Assembly (NCBI RefSeq): GCF_000155615.1
Contig: NZ_DS989915.1
Location: 3,528,145 to 3,590,649, forward strand
Length of the DNA stretch: 62,505 nucleotides
Reading direction: 5' to 3'
Origin: Alcanivorax sp. DG881
GTDB lineage: Bacteria; Pseudomonadota; Gammaproteobacteria; Pseudomonadales; Alcanivoracaceae
Translations under genes and position numbers: made by a program
In this document: positions 24,941 through 32,863 of the stretch, piece after piece
How positions within the stretch are numbered: the first letter of the stretch is position 1
How the letters are laid out: every line of letters starts with the position of its first letter
The notes under the pieces: generated by a model
Told to the model about the DNA's origin: nothing
Databases searched by the model: none
The model's input: only the letters and a program-made list of their open reading frames with translations

Positions 24941-25969
24941 TCACAAACGTTCGAGCACCACCTTGCCCACCGATCTCCCCGATTGCAGTAGCGCCAATGC
25001 CGTCTGGGCATCGTCGAAGGCAAAGCGATGGCCCACATGGGGTGGGGGCAGGGCAATGGTCTGTAGTTCGCTGAGCAAGGCCTTCATGCTGGCTTTCTGT
25101 TCCCATAGCCAGATCAGATTGAAGGCCATCACCGACCGGTTGCTGCTGATCATATCCATAACGTCATAGCGGGGGCGGCGCAGGTAGCGCCAGGCAGCTT
25201 TGAGGTAGTTGGGACGGTTGCCGGTGGGGGTGAATTCCGCAGCGCCGAAAACCACCAAACGCCCCATCGGCTTGAGTGCGGCAAAGCTGGCTTGTTGGAC
25301 GGTGCCGCCGATGGCGTCGAGCACCAGATCGAAACGGTGGCCGGTTTCGGTGAGTTGTCGGGAAAAATCCGGTTGGCGTACCAGCACATTCTCAAAACCC
25401 ATTTCCTGCAGCATCGCGGCTTTGTCGGGGCTGCCTACCGTTCCAACAGGGTTGGCGCCCAGCAGTGTCGCCAGTTTCATGGCCTGCAGGCCGACTCCGC
25501 CGGCGGCGCTGTGAATCAGCACACGCTGCTCCGGCTGGATGGCGCCGAGGGTGGTCAGAGCATACCAGGCGGTGAGGGTCTGGGCCGGGAAGGCGGCGCC
25601 CTGAGCGAAGCTCCAGTCGTCGGGCAGGGGGATCAGGTAATCCGGTTCACTATCAATAATGGAGCAATAACCGCCGAAGCGGGTGACGCCCATCACCCGG
25701 TCGCCAATCTGGAAGGCGCTGTCGGTATTGTCGGTGTCAGAGCCTGTGCCGATGACCGTGCCGGCAAATTCCAGCCCGGGAATGAAGGCCCCTTCCGGGG
25801 TTGCGGAGTAAAGACCGGTAAGGGCGAAAATATCTGCAAAATTCAGCCCCACGGCATGAACCTGCACCCGGAGGTGCCCGGCGGACAGAGGAGGCAATGG
25901 CCGCTGTTTTTGAACCAGATTGGCCAAGCTGCCTGCCTTGGGCGTTTCCCAAACCGTTACCTTTGGCAT
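24941..25969 (-). CDS. Zinc-independent MDR quinone oxidoreductase
   Basis: A 342-residue medium-chain dehydrogenase/reductase. It starts MPKVTVWETPKAGSLANL. AVGLNFADIFALTGLY is the quinone-oxidoreductase signature without catalytic zinc ligands, and VLIHSAAGGVGLQAMKLA is the NADPH Rossmann motif with the AAGGVG of the QOR/synaptic-vesicle VAT-1-like branch. It would reduce quinones or enals with NADPH in the cytoplasm. The reading can be extended 18 codons upstream without family support. It is monocistronic, divergent from the 260-residue unknown gene. Confidence 0.87.
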   Translation of the reverse strand: MPKVTVWETPKAGSLANLVQKQRPLPPLSAGHLRVQVHAVGLNFADIFALTGLYSATPEGAFIPGLEFAGTVIGTGSDTDNTDSAFQIGDRVMGVTRFGGYCSIIDSEPDYLIPLPDDWSFAQGAAFPAQTLTAWYALTTLGAIQPEQRVLIHSAAGGVGLQAMKLATLLGANPVGTVGSPDKAAMLQEMGFENVLVRQPDFSRQLTETGHRFDLVLDAIGGTVQQASFAALKPMGRLVVFGAAEFTPTGNRPNYLKAAWRYLRRPRYDVMDMISSNRSVMAFNLIWLWEQKASMKALLSELQTIALPPPHVGHRFAFDDAQTALALLQSGRSVGKVVLERL

Positions 25970-26178
25970 GGTGGTTTCCGACGGTGAAACGTTCAGTATG
26001 CGGTGCCGCAGGCTGGGGCTCAATGCGTGTGGGATTCAGGGGCTGGGCTTGTTCAAGCTCTCCGCAGAATGGGAGTCATACGTTGCATATTCATCTTGTT
26101 GCCTAGGTTTCTTCATGTCAGTCTTTACCCTGGATCTATGTCAGCCGATTGCCGGCGGACAACAAGGAGAATAACGAC

Positions 26179-26961
26179 ATGGAAACGTCGCCACAGGGAC
26201 GAGCGGTGCGCGTCTGGCTGGGCTATGCCTTGCCGACACTGGCTCCGGCTCCGCATCGGCAGAAACTGTATGACCAGCTTGGCCAGATTTTTATTCCGGC
26301 CACGGTTCAGTTTATGGGGCCGTTGGGATTACAGGCCTATATTCCTTCCATCGTACCGACCAGCCGCCATGCGGTGGTGCCTGACGAAATTGCCCTGGTG
26401 TTTTACCCGGACCAGGCGACCTACGAGTCGGCGTGCCATGAAAGCTGTGGCGGGCGTGCCTATGCATCGCTGCACAGTACGGTTTTCAGTTTCAGTACAG
26501 AGGCGGGCCGGCCGGCGAGCCACAGTGCATTCCCGGCGCAGTTTCGCGGTGACCCCTCCCAGACCGGGGCCATGCAGGTTCTTGATCACGGTGAGAGCTG
26601 GCAATCCGGGCGGGTCATCAGCGAAGTGATGGTGCGTACAGAGCAGACGCCAGAGGTATTCCGGGGCGCGGTCTGTAACCGCTTTACGGGCTTGCGGGAG
26701 GTATTGCCCACAGGGCTGTCTGGCGTGTTCCTGTACCTGGACGATGATCTCTGTGTCTGTTGGTCGCTTTGGACAAGGAACCCGCAACCGCTGGCCGAGG
26801 GGCTGGGCGAACGAGCGTTGCTGAGCGAATCCGTGCCTTGCTCTGTGCCACCTTCCCCCTTTGCTCGCTATGCCGGGCTGCACGTGCAGGCAGGCGATAG
26901 CCTGAATCTGCAGTTCGCCACGCGTCTCGCGGTGTCTGCGCCGTCGGAGGAGACCGGCTGA
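26179..26961 (+). CDS. Unknown 260-residue protein in operon with a LysR regulator
   Basis: The protein starts METSPQGRAVRVWLGYALP behind AAGGAG. No signal peptide or membrane segment is visible. Notable segments are QFMGPLGLQAYIPSIVPTSR, EIALVFYPDQATYESACHES and LSGVFLYLDDDLCVCWSLW. Predicted alternating strands suggest an alpha/beta fold, with FYPDQATYESA resembling ferredoxin-like barrels of small dimeric proteins. I do not recognise the family. Its last base is the first base of the LysR start (ATGA overlap), so the two are translationally coupled and probably share a task. Confidence 0.75.
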   Translation: METSPQGRAVRVWLGYALPTLAPAPHRQKLYDQLGQIFIPATVQFMGPLGLQAYIPSIVPTSRHAVVPDEIALVFYPDQATYESACHESCGGRAYASLHSTVFSFSTEAGRPASHSAFPAQFRGDPSQTGAMQVLDHGESWQSGRVISEVMVRTEQTPEVFRGAVCNRFTGLREVLPTGLSGVFLYLDDDLCVCWSLWTRNPQPLAEGLGERALLSESVPCSVPPSPFARYAGLHVQAGDSLNLQFATRLAVSAPSEETG

Positions 26962-27878
26962 TGGGGTTCTCCAACCGGGATTTCACCTTGCTGGACACGC
27001 GTCTTTTCAAGGCCTTTATGGCAGCAGCAGAAACGCGCAGTTTTACCCACGCGGCCACGCGGGCTCACATGACGCAATCCGGGGTGAGCCAGCATATTGC
27101 CAAGCTGGAAGAGCAGATTGGGGTCACCTTGTTCAAGCGGATCGGCAAGAAGGTGGTGCTCACCGATGCGGGCGATGCGCTGACCCAGTACATTCGCCAC
27201 CAGATGCTCACCACCCAGCAGTTCATGGATGAAGTGCATGCCATGGAAACCCGAATTGTGGGGCTGGTGTCCTATGCAATGCCGCCCAGTTGCCTGATGT
27301 CGCCGCACTTTCCCATGTTGCTGGAGCGACGCCTTGCACACCCGGATATCGAGCTGAAAATTTCCCTTACCTCCACCCAGGATGTGGTGCAGATGGTGCT
27401 GGATGACCGGGCCGATTTTGGTTTTGTGACGGAAAAAAATGATCACCCGTTGCTGGAGTACCGGCTGTTCTGCCAGGAAGAATATGTGCTGGTAAGCCGT
27501 GATCCGTCTGATGGCAAACGGCCCAGCGAAAGCGTGATACTGGAGCAGGCATTTATCAATTATCCAGGCTCAGGGTATTACTATGATCGCTGGCTCAAGC
27601 ATGCTCTGCCGGAGCGCTGTAACCTGAATGCCTATTCGTTGACCTATGCCGGGGAAATTAACTCGATTCACGGTGCCATTGATATGGTGGTGGGCGGCCT
27701 GGGTGTTGCTGTTCTGCCCAGCCATTGCGTTGCTTCACAGCTGGAAGACGGGACCCTTCATCGCGTGGAAACGGGCAAGCCACTGATGAACAATATCTAT
27801 ATCACCACCATTAAAGGCCACGATTACCCATCCCGGGTGGAACAGGTAATCGACTGGTTTTTCGACATGACACACTGA
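26961..27878 (+). CDS. LysR-family transcriptional regulator
   Basis: A 305-residue regulator. The winged helix-turn-helix is at about 12-72 (SFTHAATRAHMTQSGVSQHI, EEQIGVTLFKRIGKKVVLT), followed by the LysR substrate-binding domain (about 95-300). It is coupled to the unknown 260-residue gene rather than being divergent from its target, which is atypical. Its stop TGA and the stop of the next, convergent gene are back to back (TGATCA at 27876-27881), with no terminator between. It may control the divergent operons at 27879-31823, which have palindromes near 30007-30070. Confidence 0.92.
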   Translation: MGFSNRDFTLLDTRLFKAFMAAAETRSFTHAATRAHMTQSGVSQHIAKLEEQIGVTLFKRIGKKVVLTDAGDALTQYIRHQMLTTQQFMDEVHAMETRIVGLVSYAMPPSCLMSPHFPMLLERRLAHPDIELKISLTSTQDVVQMVLDDRADFGFVTEKNDHPLLEYRLFCQEEYVLVSRDPSDGKRPSESVILEQAFINYPGSGYYYDRWLKHALPERCNLNAYSLTYAGEINSIHGAIDMVVGGLGVAVLPSHCVASQLEDGTLHRVETGKPLMNNIYITTIKGHDYPSRVEQVIDWFFDMTH

Positions 27879-28769
27879 TCAGATCAGTGCGATTAATGGC
27901 CCCTGTATGCTGTTGATTACCAGCAGCCGACTGCTTCCCGCGTTCACCGCCTGTTTGGCCTGACAGGTCCAGCCCTGGCAGTCCGTGTGAAAACGATTAA
28001 CGGTGAGCTGGCCATTACCGGTCTCATAGGCAATAAAGCCGGGTCCTTCCTGCAGGGCAACCGTAGCGGTCTGCGTGGTGTCCATGGACAAGGGGAGCTT
28101 GGTGCCCACCGGGTGCGATCCCTGGGAGGGATCGTCCATGTAATGGTCGATGTTCACCGCGTTGTAGCGTGGGTTCATCTTGAAGAAGAAATTCTCCCCG
28201 CCCAACGTGAAAAAACTGAAATTCTCCCAGCCTTTTGCCCATTCCTTTTGCCAGGTCATGTCCACGCCAAGCGGGGTGTTGGGAGGTACAGTGAGTTGAT
28301 AAAGGCGGCTGGTGCCGGTGCTTTTATTGTAGGCCATGAACTGGCAGCTATCCCTGTAAGCAAAGGCATGTACGGTGCTAAATCCGGCGGTAATGTCACC
28401 GTAGGTTTTCTGGAAGCGACATTGGTGCGCGAAGTGGTCGGGCATCACGCGGAAGAAATCAAAAATACCGTCTGAATCGTTGTAGGCGAGAAGATGCAGT
28501 TGGTTACCCAGCATAAAAGGGCTGAGTTGTTGATACGGTTTCTCCGCATCCAGCTCGATAATGGGGCTAAAGGTATGTGTTTTTTCATCCACCAGAACCA
28601 TGGACAGCATGCCATTGTGCTGGCTGATGAACAGCTCGCTGCCACGTGCACACAGGCTGCTGGCGTTGCCCAGAATCTGTTCGCCGCTGAAGGGTGCCAG
28701 TGGCGTCAGGGTGACCCGGTCCCGTTGTTCCTGGGCACACGCGGAAAACCATTGAATTGCTGTACTCAT
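27879..28769 (-). CDS. Beta-propeller-like protein of unknown function
   Basis: A 296-residue protein with about five or six repeats of 40-50 residues, each with a hydrophobic strand, then Tyr/Asn-Asp/Ser-x-Gly, then an aromatic strand: LHLLAYNDSDGIFDFFRV, CQFMAYNKSTGTSRLYQL, GFIAYETGNGQLTVNRF. This spacing suggests a small beta-propeller like tachylectin or fucose-binding lectins. It has no signal peptide. The ATG overlaps the stop of the nucleosidase-like gene upstream at 28769, so they form one operon. Function and ligand are unknown. The fold is inferred. Confidence 0.75.
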   Translation of the reverse strand: MSTAIQWFSACAQEQRDRVTLTPLAPFSGEQILGNASSLCARGSELFISQHNGMLSMVLVDEKTHTFSPIIELDAEKPYQQLSPFMLGNQLHLLAYNDSDGIFDFFRVMPDHFAHQCRFQKTYGDITAGFSTVHAFAYRDSCQFMAYNKSTGTSRLYQLTVPPNTPLGVDMTWQKEWAKGWENFSFFTLGGENFFFKMNPRYNAVNIDHYMDDPSQGSHPVGTKLPLSMDTTQTATVALQEGPGFIAYETGNGQLTVNRFHTDCQGWTCQAKQAVNAGSSRLLVINSIQGPLIALI

Positions 28770-29899
28770 TATCCTTTCTCCTTTCGGTCAGCTTCGGCGG
28801 CCAGCAAGGCCCAGGTGGCCAGTGCGCCGTTGTAACTGGTGTAGAGGCCCTGCTCCCGGTAGATGTAACCGGCCCAGCTGTCCTGCAGTGAGGCGGGCAG
28901 GGCGCCATTGATAACCGGGTCGGACACATTGCGCACAAAGCCGAAAGCGATTTTTTGTTGCTGGCATGCCATGCCGACCACGGCATCGTCCATTTCCACC
29001 AGGCAACCCAGCTTTTCCAGGCCGTTATCGGTGGTGCCGAACAGGAAGGTGTCGGTGGTGATGATGGGCTGTTCCGTGACCACTTTCAGTTGAGCGGCGG
29101 CCGGGTCAGGGTCAATGTGGGAACCGGCGGGGTACTGTGGGCTCACTGGCAGGATCTGTGGCCCACGAGTCTGGAGTACTGCTTTCTGGGCCAGGGACAG
29201 ATAACGGTTATCTGGCTGCCAGGTGGACGTCACCGTGCTGTGATTAAAACGGGCATTGGCAAAGTGTTTCAGGCAATGGAAATAGGCCTGGTTGGTAATC
29301 AAGGCGCTGCCCAGGGCGTCTTCGCTGCGTACGCCGCCGCCGGTACCGATGGACAACAGCAATGAGGGTCGGGCTTCCTGGCAGATCTGTTCAACAAAAC
29401 GTATTAGCGGTAGCTGGCTGCCATCCTGGGCCAGGTGCATGCCGGATTTGACCAGCAAGACGTTTAAGTCGCCGATGCGGACCTGGCGGAAGCTGCCCCA
29501 GCTTTCGTTGTACAACGAAGGCGCGCCGCCCTGGAAGGTCTTGGAGACATCCACCATATATTGATAAATCTGGTAGTAGTCGCGTTGGTAAGACAGCCAG
29601 CCTTCCTGCCATTCATGGCTGTGCAACTGATCCGGTGTGAGTGGATCACGCCGGTTGGTGAGTACCTGATTCATGGCGGCCCACTCTGCCAGGGTCCAGG
29701 TCATCACGACCACGTCGGCTTTGGGTAAGGGAGAATCGGGTTGGTGGTTTGTGGCTGTTTCAGTATGAGGGATCCGGCTATCCGGAGCGCCCAGGTTCTT
29801 CCAGTCCACCGCAGGCAGATGATCGGGGTTTTCAGGTAGCGCCATGATGCGTTGCGCGTTGAGCAGGGTCTCGGGTACCAGAGATGCGTCGAGGCTCAT
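28769..29899 (-). CDS. Nucleoside phosphorylase/MTA-SAH nucleosidase-like protein
   Basis: A 376-residue protein. The C-terminal half matches the PNP_UDP_1 fold: LLSIGTGGGV (about 181-190) parallels the phosphate/ribose loop, TDTFLFGT (about 282-289) is the strand before the active site, and VEMDDAVVGMACQQ (E302, M303) with VRNVSDP (D327) parallels the Glu-Met and catalytic Asp of MTA/SAH nucleosidases. The first 130 residues or so are an extra, unrecognised domain. It may cleave a nucleoside or nucleotide. Similar domains occur in bacterial conflict systems. It is the first gene of the minus-strand operon. Confidence 0.72.
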   Translation of the reverse strand: MSLDASLVPETLLNAQRIMALPENPDHLPAVDWKNLGAPDSRIPHTETATNHQPDSPLPKADVVVMTWTLAEWAAMNQVLTNRRDPLTPDQLHSHEWQEGWLSYQRDYYQIYQYMVDVSKTFQGGAPSLYNESWGSFRQVRIGDLNVLLVKSGMHLAQDGSQLPLIRFVEQICQEARPSLLLSIGTGGGVRSEDALGSALITNQAYFHCLKHFANARFNHSTVTSTWQPDNRYLSLAQKAVLQTRGPQILPVSPQYPAGSHIDPDPAAAQLKVVTEQPIITTDTFLFGTTDNGLEKLGCLVEMDDAVVGMACQQQKIAFGFVRNVSDPVINGALPASLQDSWAGYIYREQGLYTSYNGALATWALLAAEADRKEKG

Positions 29900-30179
29900 G
29901 AATCGTCCTTGTTCTCTTTTTATTGCCGGCTCCCCCCAAGGTACGCTGTGGATCGCTTCCCTGGTTGCCGGGTAGTCTCCATCCTACCCGGTAATTTTTC
30001 CCCGATTCATTATCGTTAATGATGGTTGTGATCATCGCGGATAATGCATCTGTGATGATGGATTTCATCACCATCCATAATTTCCCAACGCTGATATTTC
30101 GCTCTGATACTGATTGCGCCAAATGGCACATCGTGAGGCATGGAAATGCCCGATAAAAAATATCATCAGGAGAATGATT
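29900..30179. promoter_or_regulatory. Divergent promoter region with two palindromes
   Basis: This 280-base gap separates the nucleosidase-like and 419-residue genes and has lower GC than its surroundings. TCATTA-TCGT-TAATGA (30007-30022) and TGATGA-TGGATT-TCATCA (30053-30070) are perfect inverted repeats of 6 bp each, suited to a dimeric regulator such as LysR. Regulation by the LysR at 26961 is inference. No clear -35/-10 pair was identified. Confidence 0.45.
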
Positions 30180-31439
30180 ATGAGCGATATGACGAAAACG
30201 CTTTGGGGACAATTCATGACCGCCTTCCAGGATCAGATCAAGATCGAAGGCGTACCGCAAATGTTGACCGGGCCGACCCCGTGGAACTGGGGTGGCAAGA
30301 ACCCGCCGATGGGCTCGCTGCCGTATCAGCAAGTACAGTTTCTCAATATTGTGCCCGCCAGCCCGCAGGTGGACCCGAATACTTATGGCATGAAGCAGGG
30401 ATTCGGCGACCAGTACCGCATGTTTCTGAACTGCCTGATGGCCGATGGCGGTGAAGAAGGTCAGGCGTTGCAGCAGAAGATATCGGATGCCTCGCACAAC
30501 CTGTTTCAGATCCAGTCCAGCGTGAATGTGGCTTATCAGAACTTCAAACAGCAGACCAGCAGCAGCGAGTCATTCGATGACTGGTTGGCCAACGAAGGGC
30601 TGGCATCCGCATCGCAGTTGAATCAGGCAAAATCACAACTCAAGGAAGCCAACAGCAATTACACGGAATACTTGCAGAAGCTGCAAGGCCCGATCAAGGA
30701 CGCGACCAAACGTTATGACGATAACCTGGTGACGGTGATGGGGCAGGATGGTAACCCGGTGAAAGACCAGTCGGCGTTTCAAATCAGTGAAACGCCCTGG
30801 GACTATGTTAACCGGATTACCGGTAACAACTTTGGTGGATCCGCTACCGCCGGCTCTGCCAAAACCTTCTCTCTGGATTCCTCCACCAAGCAATGGTCAG
30901 ACAGCACCGTCTATGGTGAAACAGAACTGGGCGGGCTGTTCGATTTCTTTGGCTTTGAAGCCGGGGGCGAATACAAGAAAGTGTCGACAGAACACTTCTC
31001 CAGCCAGTACGACATCAGCTTTGCCTTTGAAGATGTCTCCATCGTCACGGTGACCCCGGGCAACTGGTTTAACGCGGCCATGCCGGCCAACTACCTGAAT
31101 GGTCCGTTCATGCCGGGTCGTTCCGGTTTCAAAAACGGCGACGATGCCTATTACTTTGGTAAGGGCGGCAACCTGGCACGTATCGTGTCACAGATGATCG
31201 TTGGTTATCGCCCAACCATCACTATCAATGCCGGTTCCGAGTTTGCCCAGCAAGTGACTGAAACCATTCGCGGTGAAGGTGGCTTCTTCATCGGACCGTT
31301 TGAGTTTGGTGGCGCTGGTGGTTCCGACAGCGATAAGGGCACGGTGAAAGTGGATGGCGAAACCATTACCTGCACCTCCAGCAGTAACTGGGGCACGGTG
31401 ATTGGTCTGGGTACTAACTGGGTGGTTAACCCCCGCTAG
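30180..31439 (+). CDS. 419-residue protein with helical N-terminal and beta-rich C-terminal half; possible toxin-like protein
   Basis: The ATG at 30180 is preferred over 30174 because AGGAG then sits 7 bases away. There is no signal peptide. Residues about 1-90 are Pro/Gly/Trp-rich (GPTPWNWGGKNPPMGSL), about 95-185 form likely amphipathic helices (SQLNQAKSQLKEANSNYTEY), and about 215-419 is beta-rich with alternating Ser/Thr and hydrophobics (SKTFSLDSSTKQWSDSTVYG). The layout recalls soluble pore-forming proteins, but no family was recognised and this is a guess. The small gene at 31449 follows 9 bases downstream. Confidence 0.72.
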   Translation: MSDMTKTLWGQFMTAFQDQIKIEGVPQMLTGPTPWNWGGKNPPMGSLPYQQVQFLNIVPASPQVDPNTYGMKQGFGDQYRMFLNCLMADGGEEGQALQQKISDASHNLFQIQSSVNVAYQNFKQQTSSSESFDDWLANEGLASASQLNQAKSQLKEANSNYTEYLQKLQGPIKDATKRYDDNLVTVMGQDGNPVKDQSAFQISETPWDYVNRITGNNFGGSATAGSAKTFSLDSSTKQWSDSTVYGETELGGLFDFFGFEAGGEYKKVSTEHFSSQYDISFAFEDVSIVTVTPGNWFNAAMPANYLNGPFMPGRSGFKNGDDAYYFGKGGNLARIVSQMIVGYRPTITINAGSEFAQQVTETIRGEGGFFIGPFEFGGAGGSDSDKGTVKVDGETITCTSSSNWGTVIGLGTNWVVNPR

Positions 31440-31448
31440 GAGTCGGCT

Positions 31449-31823
31449 ATGCTACAAGTACAACGTATGGGCAATATTAATAATGCGTTTGGCAACATGA
31501 ATGCAAACCAGGGGCATGATGCCCGGCTTGCCATTAATGCCATCGACTTTGCTGATGTTTGGCGCGGTGCCGGCACTATCGTCAACCAAGGGCTGGTCCG
31601 AGTGGATGTTCAGGGCCGCACCGGGGCCGGAGAACAGAACCTGCAGGTCCAGATCAATGGCGTGAACGGTAACAGTACGGTGGCTGCCGCACTGATCGCC
31701 GAAAGCGTGCAGGATGCCAGTATCGAGGCGCAGCGGGTGTATGCAGTGCGCAAGATAAAGGACGCCCTGTTCAGCAGCATGAACGATAACCACATTTACC
31801 GAGTAACGGGGACGCCGACCTAG
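31449..31823 (+). CDS. Small Asn/Gln-rich partner protein of unknown function
   Basis: A 124-residue protein starting MLQVQRMGNINNAFGNMNAN, rich in Asn, Gln, Ala and Val with few Cys or Trp. TAGGAGTCGGCT precedes the ATG, and the upstream gene ends 9 bases before it, so it is the second gene of the operon. The centre (VRVDVQGRTGAGEQNLQVQI) suggests beta strands, and the C-terminal third is helical (AAALIAESVQDASIEAQRVY). No domain recognised. Co-expression suggests an accessory, chaperone or antidote role for the 419-residue protein, but this is only inference. Confidence 0.7.
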   Translation: MLQVQRMGNINNAFGNMNANQGHDARLAINAIDFADVWRGAGTIVNQGLVRVDVQGRTGAGEQNLQVQINGVNGNSTVAAALIAESVQDASIEAQRVYAVRKIKDALFSSMNDNHIYRVTGTPT

Positions 31824-31858
31824 CGCAGACCTTGGTAATTGTACTTTTGTACCATTCT

Positions 31859-31886
31859 GGCCGCCCCTTGGGCGGCCTTTTCTTTT
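31859..31886 (+). terminator. Terminator of the 419/124-residue operon
   Basis: GGCCGCCC-CTTG-GGCGGCC is followed by TTTTCTTTT, 36 bases after the stop. Confidence 0.85.
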
Positions 31887-31942
31887 GCAGAAATAACGGG
31901 AAGAATGGCCTCTTCGGAAAGCGCAACGGATGGAGTTTGCCC

Positions 31943-32329
31943 ATGCTGAATAACCCGGATATAGGGAAGTTGATTTTACGTCTGTCGTTGGGGCTGATGA
32001 TGCTGCTACACGGTGTGCACAAACTGCATGCTGGCGTTGGCTGGATTTCAGGTGTCCTGGCGGAACACCATTTGCCGGGGTTTCTTGCCTATGGGGTATT
32101 CATTGGCGAAGTCATTGCGCCGGTGATGGTGATTGTGGGTTATCAGACCCGGATTGGCGCCGCGCTGATTGTCGGCAATATGCTGGTCGCCCTGGTTCTG
32201 GCCCATATGGGCGAACTGTTCAGCCTGAGTAACACTGGCGGCTGGGCAATCGAGTTGCAGGCGTTCTATCTGTTCACCGCTGCCGCGCTGGTCTTTCTGG
32301 GGGCCGGCAAGTACGCCATGAAGAACTGA
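31943..32329 (+). CDS. DoxX family membrane protein
   Basis: A 128-residue protein starting MLNNPDIGKLILRLSLGLMM, with four hydrophobic segments (about 8-28, 46-66, 70-90 and 105-123). LRLSLGLMMLLHGVHKL is the DoxX N-terminal signature. DoxX proteins are small inner-membrane subunits associated with quinone or thiol redox chemistry, and most have no assigned reaction. GGAG lies 8 bases before the ATG. A longer reading from 31832 would overlap the terminator of the preceding operon and is rejected. Confidence 0.87.
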   Translation: MLNNPDIGKLILRLSLGLMMLLHGVHKLHAGVGWISGVLAEHHLPGFLAYGVFIGEVIAPVMVIVGYQTRIGAALIVGNMLVALVLAHMGELFSLSNTGGWAIELQAFYLFTAAALVFLGAGKYAMKN

Positions 32330-32349
32330 TTAATACGCTGTATGACTAC

Positions 32350-32420
32350 AAGCCCGATGCAGGACGCTAAAAGATAAGACGGTTTCGTCCGTTCTTTTCT
32401 TCGTCAGGCATCGGGCTTTT
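32350..32420. terminator. Nested hairpins in the DoxX/TM2 convergent gap
   Basis: Outer arms AAGCCCGATGC (32350-32360) and GCATCGGGCTTTT (32408-32420) enclose a smaller hairpin ACGG-TTTCGT-CCGT (32379-32392) with its own TTCTTTTCTT tract. Either could end transcription from doxX. The outer arm A's could serve the opposite direction. Confidence 0.6.
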
Positions 32421-32441
32421 GGTATCAGGCCTCGAAATGCA

Positions 32442-32837
32442 TTAGACCAGACGATTCTTCTCTGTGATCTGGCCGTTCAGTGTCCAGAAATCATAGAGAA
32501 TCCCCAGCCCGAACAGCCCGGCAGTCAGCAGGTAGACAATACCGGTGATGACCTTGCCCATGTAGAAGCGGTGGATGCCGAAAATGCCGAGAAAGGTGAG
32601 CAGAATCCAGCCGATATTGTAATCGACGCTACCGGCTTCATAGCGTGTGTCGGCCGCGTCGTCCATGCCGGGGATCAGGAACAGGTCGATGATCCAGCCG
32701 ATGAAGAACAACCCGAGAGTAAAAAACCAGAGCGTGCCGGTGAGTTGGCGGCCATAGTAAAAACGGTGAGCGCCCATGAATCCGAAAATCCAGAGTAAGT
32801 AACCGATCACCTTGCTGTGCGTGTCCTGATTCTGCAT
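32442..32837 (-). CDS. Tandem TM2-domain membrane protein
   Basis: A 131-residue protein containing two TM2 units. Each has G-x-x-G-x-HRFYxG followed by two membrane helices and an Asp-rich turn (GFMGAHRFYYGRQLTGTLWF, residues about 17-36; GIFGIHRFYMGKVITGIVYL, about 83-102). The repeat arose by internal duplication, since most bacterial TM2 proteins have one unit. TM2 domains are widespread, and the HRFY segment is a conserved motif of unknown biochemical role. It converges with doxX and is followed upstream by purT in the same orientation. Confidence 0.85.
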   Translation of the reverse strand: MQNQDTHSKVIGYLLWIFGFMGAHRFYYGRQLTGTLWFFTLGLFFIGWIIDLFLIPGMDDAADTRYEAGSVDYNIGWILLTFLGIFGIHRFYMGKVITGIVYLLTAGLFGLGILYDFWTLNGQITEKNRLV

Positions 32838-32863
32838 GTGCGATTCCTTGTTGTTAGTAGGGA

